From contig OX438744.1 in NCBI GenBank assembly GCA_949316235.1, positions 40,343,278 through 40,407,277 of the forward strand: a DNA stretch of 64,000 nt. Reading direction: 5' to 3'. Below, in pieces: positions 45,801-57,800 of this stretch. Source of the DNA: Oegoconia quadripuncta (taxonomy: Eukaryota > Arthropoda > Insecta > Lepidoptera > Autostichidae). Every line of letters begins with the position of its first letter. Position 1 is the stretch's first letter. Under the pieces are notes generated by a model. The model did not search any database, was not told where the DNA came from, and saw only the letters and a list, made by a program, of their open reading frames with translations. The position numbers and the translations under genes were made by a program.

Positions 45801-48800
45801 TACAGTTTTGTTGGTCGAATTTTAAGTTTATTTCTTTTTTAATAAATTATTTATTTGTTTTGGGATAATTTTCATAACCTAATTTGATTAATAATAATAA
45901 CAGCACTGAATTAAAAAAAAAAGAATTGGGAAACACGTAAAAACAAAGAAATTATGACTAAAATAGTGCAGGAGGTCATACATGTCTATTAAAAAAAAAG
46001 GATTAACAATTTTTAAAAAACAAAAGCAGTTAGGTCTCTAAATTTAAATGATTTATCGATAATTTTGTATAAATTTTCAAACTACGCCCGCTGGTCACTT
46101 CTCTCCGGGACACATTGTATAATGTTAATATTAGATTTTCAAAAATATAAATATAAAGTGATTAGTTCCCGCGGGATAAAGAAACTAAACATTCGCGATA
46201 AAGTTATTCGAATTCTAGCGAAAAGCTAGTATAATTTTTTTTTATATTCGGCCGCACAATACAAACTTGCTGTTCAAGCGACGGCATGTGTATGAAGACA
46301 AATGCTTTATGTTTCAATAAAACTCTCAAGGCCCTGCTCAATATCTTACAAGCACACTATAATTATGTTTGTTTTGAAAATACCATGTTTGTTTCAGAAA
46401 CACACAAGAATCTCCCGAACACAGTTCGGATAACAGAAGACTGCGCGAGGAACAGATCGCTTTCATGAATGAATTACTTGGCCAATGGGAGCTGATGGGT
46501 ACGTGTCATACAAACCGTACCTTTAACACCATATACAAGTCTTATAGTGGAGGTAGCATGCCTCATAGTCTCTGCAAAGTCATGAAATAGAAGGTTTGCG
46601 GAACATGATATCAGACGTCTATTTAGAAGGTTTGCGGAACATGACATCAGACGTCTATTTAGAAGGTTTGCGGAACATGATATCAGACGTCTGTTTAGAA
46701 GGTTTGCGGAACATGACATCAGACGTCTATTTAGAAGGTTTGCGGAACATGATATCATACGTCTATTTAGAAGGTTTGCGGAACATGACATCAGACGTCT
46801 ATTTAGAAGGTTTGCGGAACATGACATCAGACGTCTATTTAGAAGGTTTGCGGAACATGACATCAGACGTCTATTTAGAAGGTTTGCGGAACATGATATC
46901 AGACGTCTATTTAGAAGGTTTGCGGAACATGATATCAGACGTCTATTTAGAAGGTTTGCGGAACATGACATCAGACGTCTATTTAGAAGGTTTGCGGAAC
47001 ATGACATCAGACGTCTATTTAGAAGGTTTGCGGAACATGATATCAGACGTCTATTTAGAAGGTTTGCGGAACATGACATCAGACGTCTATTTAGAAGGTT
47101 TGCGGAACATGATATCAGACGTCTATTTAGAAGGTTTGCGGAACATGACATCAGACGTCTATTTAGAAGGTTTGCGGAAAATGACAATGACATTCTCTGG
47201 GGAATCTGCTTTGCGAATGAGCAAAAATGTCAATAATTTTAATATTAAGATAAAAAATGTGACGTTTTCAAGGTTTGCGGAAGGTTTGCGGAAAATGACA
47301 ATGACATTCTCTGGGGAATCTGCTTTGCGAATGAGCAAAAATGTCAATAATTTTAATATTAAGATAAAAAATGTGACGTTTTCAAGTGATAATCTTTATC
47401 CTACGAAATAAATATTTTTTGACTTTGACTTTGACTTTGACATCAGACGTCTATTTAGAAGGTTTGCGGAACATGATATCAGACGTCTATTTAGAAGGTT
47501 TGCGGAACATGATATCAGACGTCTATTTAGAAGGTTTGCGGAACATGACATCAGACGTCTATTTAGAAGGTTTGCGGAACATGATATCAGACGTCTATTT
47601 AGAAGGTTTGCGGAACATAACATCAGACGTCTATTTAGAAGGTTTGCGGAACATGATATCAGACGTCTATTTAGAAGGTTTGCGGAACATGACATCAGAC
47701 GTCTATTTAGAAGGTTTGCGGAACATAACATCAGACGTCTATTTAGAAGGTTTGCGGAACATGACATCAGACGTCTATTTAGAAGGTTTGCGGAACATGA
47801 TATCATACGTCTATTTAGAAGGTTTGCGGAACATGATATCAGACGTCTATTTTATGTCAACAAAAATTTTTTTTTTTTTTTATACGAGAGTGTGGCAAAC
47901 GAGCATGCGGGTCACCTGATGGAAAGCAATCACCGCCGCCCATGGGCACCCGCAACACCAAATGGGTCACAGATGCGTTGCCGGCCTTTGAGGAAGGTGT
48001 CCACCCCAGAATAAGTAGGGCAGCCTGAGCGATGAGGGATTCTCCAGCAGTGCTGGTACCCTCCTGGGGTACTAACTCTTTAAATACCGCTACCATTCTG
48101 GAGAGAGACTGGAAGGTGGGCCTCCGGCGCCCTCGCTCACCGGACGAAGCGCAGTGGCAAAATGCCACTACTCAGACGTCGGTCTTCTGCGAGAGGGTGG
48201 TACTTCCCCGGTCGAGCCGGCCCATTCATGCTGCAAGCTAATCCTCCTAAAAGCTAAAAATCCTAAAGCTTACAGCGTGGCTCTACCACAAAATGTACCT
48301 TAGTTTGATAATCTTGGCCTTTTCATCGGTTTATTTTTAACCTAAATCAGCGTTAAGTATATTAGGAATGGTTCTACCGGTTTTCTTAAGAAGCGAAACC
48401 AAATATGAAGAAGGAACGACCGCTGCAAAGTAGCGAATATAAACATATTATTTATTTAGTAATTGAAACAATTTCAATCAATCAATCAATCAATCAAGTA
48501 CATTTTATTGCACAATAATTCTACAATATACTTCATAAATATAGCTTCAAAAAAATTATAATTGTACAAGCAGGCGGTCTTATTGCTATTAAGCGATTTC
48601 TACCATACAACCTTTGGGTAGAGAAAAAAGTAGAACGGGATAAAAGCAAGTAGGTTGTGCACCAATGATTAAAAAAATATATAAAAATAATTGATATTAA
48701 ATAATAGACATAACTGTACATACGTTAGATATGAACATCAACTTACATACAATGATAGTGTGTTTTTTTTTTCTGCACAACGGATTGGTACTTGACCTCA

Positions 48801-51800
48801 ATCACACCTGATGTTAAGTGAAGATGAGGTCGAAGGTGGAAGCGTACTGATCCGGAAACCCCAACACATTTGGGGGACTGGCTATCTTATCTCTGACAAC
48901 CGGAACACAACAATGCTATTAACATTGCTGCTTGATGGCAGATTTAGATAAGATGGTGGTAGCTAGCCAGGCGGACATTTAAAATGCCCTACCACCAACC
49001 AAACAGAGTATTTAAACATGTACCCCGCTGGGGATCGAACCCGCGACCGTCGAATCGTAAACCCAATGTTGTTTACATTGAGCCACGGAGGCGGTTAGTG
49101 TAGTGTAATTTCAACTATTCAAGTACCACGATTGCTTGCTTTTATCTCGTCGATGACGATAGTTCGGAGTAGGTAGATCTATTTTTCTTACAAGCAAAAT
49201 TCAATCTTATTTCTCGCGTGACAACTATCAGTTAATTGATATTATATTCGACTTCCTTTGGACACAGAGGAAAAAAATAACAATTGGCCTGAAATGGAAA
49301 TGAAATTTACATATATAATTTCACGACCTGCGACCACACAGACATGTGACCACACAGCCATGTGACCACACAGACATGTGACCACACAGACATGTGACCA
49401 CACAGACATGTGACCACACAGACATGTGACCACACAGACATGTGACCACACAGACATGTGACCACACAGACGTGACCACGCAGACATTTGACCACACAGA
49501 CATGTGACCACACAGACATGTGACCACACAGACATGTGACCACACAGACGTGACCACGCAGACATTTGACCACACAGACATGTGACCACACAGCCATGTG
49601 ACCACACAGACATGTGACCACACAGACATGTGACCACACAGACGTGACCACGCAGACATTTGACCACACAGACATGTGACCACACAGACATGTGACCACA
49701 CAGACATGTGACCACACAGACATGTGACCACACAGACGTGACCACGCAGACATTTGACCACACAGACATGTGACCACACAGACATGTGACCACACAGACA
49801 TGTGACCACACAGACATGTGACCACACAGACGTGACCACGCAGACATTTGACCACACAGACATGTGACCACACAGCCATGTGACCACACAGACATGTGAC
49901 CACACAGACATGTGACCACACACCCATGTGACCACACAGACATGTGACCACACAGACATGTGACCACAGAGACATGTGACCACACACCCATGTGACCACA
50001 CAGACATGTGACCACACAGACATGTGACCACAGAGACATGTGACCACACACCCATGTGACCACACAGCCATGTGACCACACAGACATGTGACCACACAGA
50101 CATGTGACCACACACCCATGTGACCACACAGACATGTGACCACACAGACATGTGACCACACACCCATGTGACCACACAGACATGTGACCACACAGACATG
50201 TGACCACACAGACATGTGACCACACAGCCATGTGACCACACAGACATGTGACCACACAGACATGTGACCACACACCCATGTGACCACACAGACATGTGAC
50301 CACACACCCATGTGACCACACAGACATGTGACCACAGAGACATGTGACCACACACCCATGTGACCACACACTGACTCGATTGATGAATCCACCCTTGGTG
50401 TGATTGAATTCTAGCGCTAACTCGTTGTATAAAAGAGAAGTATCTGATTAATGGTTTTGTCACATGAATAAAATTAATTAATAACAATTTCTCTTCCAGT
50501 CAGTCCACCCCCGAAGCATTTCGTCAAAAGCCAATACACAATACTGGATGATATTGAAATAATGCGTACATCCGACCACAAAAGTGTAACCTCACACCAA
50601 GCCAACGCGATACAAACTGAGGTTTCCTCCGCGAAGGGGTGTAAGGACGGTGACAAAGTGATTCGCAATAGAACGGCCCTAGTGACCAACGTTGTGAAGT
50701 ATTCGATGGATTGTATGCAGAGCTACTTGCTGGACTACTGTACGAGGCTTAGTGAGGTATTGTATTCTTCTTACTTGTCGCTTTTGATCTTATTTAATAT
50801 TTGAACAACAGTAGGGCTAGCAATGCCCTATAGTTACGCGAAATATGTTTCTTTTTTATGTACATCAGGTTGGTACTTGACCTCAATCACACCTGATGTT
50901 AAGTGAAGATGAGGTCGAAGGTGGAAGCTACTGACCCGGAAACCCCACCCTATTTGGGGGACTGGCTATGTTATCTCTGACAACCGGACACAACAATGCT
51001 TTTAACATTGCGATTTGGCGGCAGATTTAGATAAGATGGTGGTAGCTAGCCAGGCGGACATTTAAAAATAAATAATTGATGGGATTGTAGGTAAGTAGCT
51101 TTAGGTGAGCACGTGATGGAATTGTCATCATCAGCGTGTCCATTGATTAAGAAGATAGAATAGATGATGTAGACATACGTTAGTATCATACGTTAGTTTA
51201 ATATTGTTTGAACAACAGTAGAGCTAGCATGCTCCCATAGTTACTCGAAATATGTTGGGGTTTCCGGGTCAGTACGCTTCCACCTTCGGCCTCATCCTCA
51301 CTTAACATCAGGTGTAATTGAGGTCTAGTGCTACCCGATATTATGTATCATGTCAAACCTATACCTATAAATCACCTGCTTGCCAAATTTCAGCTTCATG
51401 AGTCAATTAGTTATCAAGTTTTTGTGTTTAGTCAGTGAGTGAGAAACTGAGTGAAGTGGCTTTTTGCTTTTATACTTAACTTAACCGGTATAAGTTCTTT
51501 TGCCGTAAGGAAAAAAATAGGGTATCCTTCCGTTTGGCAAAATATTTTTCGTTAATTTTTACTTCCCAAAAAACTTATCGCACTAGTTTCATTTCCCAAA
51601 AGAATCTTTAGCAAATTTATATTTCGCATTTTAATCACTTGGTCAAATATTAATTTGGCAAATGTTTACTTGCTCAAGTTTTATTAAGTCAAATATACAT
51701 TAAGCAAATGCTTTGTTTTGTAAAAAAATATATTTCAAAAATAAGTTCGTTCAAAATTTCATTTTAATATGAGTGGGATAAATTGTAAAAATATGAAAAG

Positions 51801-54800
51801 TCTGATATAAATCATCATTATAATTATTACCTATTAAATTGTCACTTCACACAATCAGAATAATTGAGTACACTAGTTAAGTACAATACAATATAGTTCG
51901 ATGACTGCTAAATTGCAGAGCCTTGAACACCGTCGCGAAGTCGCCTGTCTCTCAGTTTTTTACAGGATACATTTCGGGGAGTGTGCGTTGGAATTACATA
52001 ATCTTATTCCACCGTCACCCTTCCATCTTCGGACCACTAGGCGTGGGGAGGGATTCCACCCGTATATAGTCAATATACCGAACATTCGCACTAACAAGTT
52101 CGATTCTTCATTCATCATCCGAACAGCCAAGGCATGGAACTCCCTTCCGGCGTCAGTCTTTCCTGAATCCTACAACCTTGGGATCTTCAAGAGCAGAGTG
52201 AATAGGCATTTACTGAGATCGCGTGCTTCATCTCCGACCACATCGTCACTTTCCATCAGGTGAGATTGTGGTCAAACGCGAATGCAGTCAATCATAAAAA
52301 AAAAAAAAAAACATTAAGTACAATGTTACGTAGGCTAGATTAGAACTGCTAGAAAAGTGGATAGGTTAGGGAAGAACGTGACCCCAACAGAGCGCGAGCC
52401 GAGCGAGCCGCGGCAGCGGCCCCGCGCAGCGCCAGAATCGAATTGTATAATAACAATATAATTTTGAGAAGAGCATGTTATGCCAAACCTTATTTGACTA
52501 CATAATACTTGGTAAAATGAAAGATTGCCATGTAATTACTTGTTAAACAATAATTTGACGAAAATAGTATTGCGAAATGTTGTTTTGCCAAATGAAAATT
52601 TGGGAAAAAATTTTACTTTGGCATGTGATACTTTGGGAAACGTTTTTTGCCAAAAAATTAGTAATCCAAAAAATAGGGCATTCAAAATAATCTCAAATTA
52701 ATATAATTTAATTTCCATGTTTCAATTTTGATGTTTCTTTATGTTTAAATTTTTCAATTGATATTTAAATTCACAATTGTTATTTAAAATTTTCAATGTC
52801 TACCACTGTTTATTAACGTAGTTATAGGTGACTGTACTAACAAAGATGGACCATAATGTCTGAAAAAATAAATTATTTATTATTATTATTATATTAGGTA
52901 AGTGATATAGAAAGTATTTGGCATTGGTAGTCTAATTTTTTTTTTTTTTACCAAACCATAATCGAATAAATCGTTATGTCATTTGACGGTCGAGTTTGTA
53001 GCCTAATTACATTAATTAAAAAATAAAACTCGGAGAGAATATGAGCTCTAAATAAATTTCGCATTATAGGAACCTACGACATGTATGTACGCAAAAATAT
53101 ATGCCCATTTCGTAAACATTCTGATAATCATAATCTTTTTTTTTTTTTTTTTTTATGCATAACGGGTTGGTACTTGACCTCCATCACACCTGATGTTAAG
53201 TGAAGATGAGGTCGAAGATGGAAGCGTACTGACCCGGAAACCCCAACACATTTGGGGGACTGGCTATCTTATCTCTGACAACCGGAACACGACAATGCTA
53301 TTAACTTTGCTGCTTGGCGGCATATTTAGATAAGATGGTGGTAGCTAGCCAAGCGGACATTTAAAATGCCCTACCACCAACCAAACCGAGTACTTAAACA
53401 TGTACCCCGAAGGGATCGAACCCGCGACCTCTGGTGGTAGGCACCAACCAAAAAATTTTAATACTAGAAACAAAAATAAAATTGAAATTCCACAATTTAG
53501 ACTTAGCAAGGTTAGCACATCCTTTGTGGTACACAGCATACGCTTTTACAATAAAATACCAGAACATGTATTGAGTTTAACAGAGCAGAAATTTAAACGT
53601 CACTTTAAAGAAACTCTGTGTAAGAAGGGTTATTACAGGATAGATGATTATTTAGGCGATAAGGAGGTCCGGTGTTAGCTGGTCGTTATGTTAATTGCTA
53701 TTGTTTTGTAATATGTTATATAAAATGTTATATTATTATAAAGATGGAAACAAATGGAAAAGATGTGTTGTTGCGGAGTTTCTTGTCGCTTCTTCTCCCT
53801 AACCATAACACCTTGCGAAGCGATGTAGTTTAAAAAAAACATAATTGGCTTTCAATAAGTGATATTTTTGTATCCTACATTGAATAATAATAATAAATAA
53901 ATATTTCGGACACTTACACCAACCATCTAGTCCCAAACTAAGCAAAGCTTGTACTATGGATACTAGATAACGGATAAACATACATAAATATTTATATAAA
54001 CATCCATGACTCGGGAATAAATGTTTGTATTCATCACACAAACATTTAGCCGTCGCGGGATTCGAACCCGCAACCGTTGGTTTCGCTGACAGGGTCACTA
54101 TCCACTACACCAATCGGTCGTCAATAATCGTGAATAAAATATTTTTGATTTTTGATTTTGAATCTCGCCAGTCGCATATTAATCTCCGGCCGGCGTGAGC
54201 GTCGATAATGGTTTTGTAAAAAAAAAAAAAGAATTTAACTACCTATGCCTCTAACTTCTGTTTCACTTACCTAATATTCCCTTATTTATTCCCTTTCAGT
54301 AAAAAGACTCATCCGGTATTTGTCATCATCCATATGATGTCCACTTTATATATTTTAAATGTTTTTGTGGCTTGAACATATTGTTATCTTTTGTGTGACT
54401 AGCAATTGCCGAGTGTAAATAAGAAGTGTATGTATGTTGTGACCAGATCCACGTGAAGCTCCTCCAGCAGTTCATCCTGGCGTCATTCGACATGGCGCGA
54501 GAGCTGCAGGTGGTGCCTAAGAAGATACAGTATGTGGCCAGGCAGGAGCAGCAGTTGTATGAGGTATTACCTTTGTAAGCTAATGGAGATAAAGATTTGG
54601 GCCTGTGGGTTTAGTATCCTTTGCCTGTCCAAAAACAAAGTTTAAAAGAAAAGCTTTAAAAAAATCAAAACAAAGAAATAACTCAATTGATTTAGGGGCT
54701 TTTTGGCGGGAACTCCACGAGAGATGTTGCATTTTTGTTGTTTTCTTTTTTGAAATTTGTGCTTTCTCAGTTTTGAAGCATAATAACAGCAGAATATTGT

Positions 54801-57800
54801 CATTATAAGTCAGTAATGGTGTACAAGTGAAGGGAAGTGTAAATTTAAGTGCATAACGAAGCTTTCGGATTCCCACAAGAAGGCGCCAAAATCTTCCGTA
54901 AGCATTCTGTTACTTTACTAAAGAATGACTTGCCTGTGACTAGATTAAATGGCTTGCTTTAATTGAGATTCCGTGGCTCAATTTAAACAACATTGGGTTT
55001 ACGAATCGTAGGTCGCGGGTTCGATCACCAGCGGGGTACATGTTTAAGCACCCGGTTTGGTTGGTGGTAGGGCATTTTAAATGTCCGCCTGGCTAACTAC
55101 CACCATCTTATCTAAATCTGCCGCCAAACAGCAACGTTAATAGCATTGTTGTGTTCCGGTTGTCAAAAATAAGATACGAGTAGCCAGTCCCCCAAATGTG
55201 TTGGGGTTTCCGGGTCTGTACACTTCCACCTTCGGTCTCATCTTCACTTAACATCAGGTGTGATTGAGGTCAAGTGCTAACCCGTTGTGCATTAAAAAAA
55301 TGAAAAAAAAAATACTGACTTGACTTAACTGAAGAAATACATACGAGAAATAAGACATGGCTGTATGGGATTAGCTCCCTCTACCTTCTCCGTAAGTAAA
55401 CTAAATTCAACAACAAACTGATTTAGACCGGCGTTTCAATCCTCTCCACAGACTATACATGAAAAGTTCACCGAAGGCGACAAGAAGGAAGAATTACTCC
55501 AGATCATGCAGGACGTGTTACTGGAGATAAAGACCGAAATCAACAACATGGACTGGAGCGTCGACGGTAAATATTTAGATGTGTACATACAATCTCATCT
55601 CCACACTCCTTTCAGTGTAAACACATAGATATGCTAATAAGTAGCACGAAAGCATGCTATTAATGAGCAAGTGCTACCTATTGGCATGTGTGTCGAAACC
55701 ATTGTCAATAGCGAGCAAGCTTATGCTGACAAATCGATCGAGCTTTGGGTATGCTAACTGAGGCGAGGGAATGAGGGGACGTTTTTATTATGCACAGCAT
55801 TTGACCGCAATCACACCTGATGTTAAGTGAAGATGAGGTCGAAGGTGGAAGCGTACTAACCCGGAAACTCGCATCTTATTTGGGGGACTGGCTATCTTAG
55901 CTCTGATAACGATAAATGAAACACATAGGCTTTTTGGCACATTTCCACACAGGCTATTTTCGGTCTTTATCTCCAAATATAAAGATACTATAAAACAGAA
56001 ACTTATTAAGAAAGCATATTATAAAATATCAGATTATCTAAGTTTTCTTTCAAGAAGCGAATTAAAGCACATCTGCTAGAAATACAAAAGAAGAATATTC
56101 CGAAAGCATTTGCAACATTTCGAATAGCTTAGCGGTAGCTGTTCACAGACAAATTGACTCGTTCGCGTTGTAGGTATTTAGTTAATTATGTTAAGTCCAC
56201 TTTTTATTTTAAACGAGTATCATTATGATCCATACAATTACTATACACCACCGTACAACATGATCTTTATAGAATACACACTTATGGTTGTTATTGAAAA
56301 TTTTTGCACTAGTACCCTACCCTCGCTTTCTCTCGCAGGGCACTAGCTGAAAATCAGTGTCTTACCGCTATAGGTGAGGATCCACACTGAGCCATGGCCC
56401 ATTTGTGGTACAGATACACGTACAACTCTATTATAAGTTGTAACAGTTGTATTTAATTTTAGTTTTTATTTTTATTACTGTGAAATAAGGCTACATTGTG
56501 TAAGAATAACACCAAGTGGAATTATTGTTGCGTCGAATATTTTTGTATGTGTTTCTGTAATATGCAAATAAACGCTTTATCTATCTATCTATCTATTATT
56601 TAGATGATAAACAATCATGGACATAACCAGCCCGTTCGCATAACCAGGCTATTTCACAATTAATAATGAAATATTATAATATAAAACAATAATTTTGTAA
56701 TATAAAAACCTTTTTTTTAAAAAGAGCGACCTCTCGAGTTTCTTGCTTGTTCTTCTCAGGGGAAAATTGCCTTTTGAACAAGCAGTAGCTTTAAAAATGT
56801 AAAATCTGACTATTTTAAGTGTACCCTGTGTACCTACAAAATAAGGCATTTTTTGATTTTGATTTTGATTTTAACCGGAACACTACAATGCTATTAACAT
56901 TGCTGTTCTGGCGGCAGACTTAGATGAGATGGTGTTAGTAAGCCGGGCGGACATTTGAAATGTCCTACCACTACCTAGACTAAAGAAAGAAATAGAGTGT
57001 GTAAGTAGAAAAGTAGTTTCCCACTTGCCCTCGGCAAATGGGAGAGTAGTAGATGAAATGCAAAGAAAGAAGAAAAGAAAGAAAGAATACATTTATTCAG
57101 CTTACAATGGGCATGTACATTAAAATTTTGAGATAATAATGCTAAAATCAGCATAATGCTGTTGTGCAATAAAGTGTATTTGTATATTGTATTGTATTGT
57201 AATGCTATGGCATGAACTAAATACTCGTAGTACTATATTAATTCTGTGCCTCAGCGCTGATTTTCAGCTGGCACCTTTGTAGGAGGTTAGGCGCTCATAG
57301 AATAATTAAAAATACATAAAATAATCGACTTTACATATTGTACATAATTAACATATTCCAGAAAACAGACATGAAATAAACTACACATTATAGGTACCTA
57401 CCTAAAGGAATGCAAACAGATATAATTTAACCGGGGGGCGCAATGTCCGCCTGGCTAGCTACCACCATCTTATCTAAAGGTCTTAGCATACGTGACGTGT
57501 TTATTCTCGTGCCGGACGGAACGGGACGATTTTTTGACATCGTTGCATTTGAAAACATAGCAATAAAATACACGTGGCGAGAAACACGGGCGGAACGGGA
57601 CGGCAATAGAAAAAACATCGTTATGGCATCTTCTTCATCTAATGCTACGGCAACCATTGCTGGTTCTTCAAAAGTAAAATCGAACATTTTGTGCTGAAAT
57701 ATGGTCGCAGCACTAGCACGACTATCGTTGAACACCGTCACTGTACGTATGTTTTAAAACCACTTTCACGTTAGGAACTATACCCTTCCCGCCTCCGTTC

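Larger units (their letters stand above)
52889..54318. mobile_element. Degraded MITE of the ACCGGATGA family carrying nested inserts
   Basis: The right terminus (54225-54318, GTAAAAAGACTCATCCGGTA) and an inner left part (TAGGTAAGTGATATAGAAAG) match the ends of 62453-63104. Inside are a SINE C (53138-53430), a LINE tail (53431-53800) and a SINE A (53886-54121). Confidence 0.6.

Noticed and set aside
46474..47411. Long ORFs (239 and 271 codons) on both strands
   Set aside because: They are read-through of the 36-bp minisatellite, whose length is a multiple of three; no start context, domain or conservation, and they lie in an intron.
49333..50368. CRISPR-like array
   Set aside because: No unique spacers; it is a plain tandem repeat in an animal intron.
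49242..50487. Three overlapping minus-strand ORFs of 360-390 codons rich in Cys, His and Trp
   Set aside because: All three frames give the same periodic peptide because the 16-bp repeat shifts frame each unit; a repeat artefact.
57427..57741. Overlapping ORFs of 104 and 84 codons
   Set aside because: They lie within a MITE flanked by TIRs; no recognisable domain.
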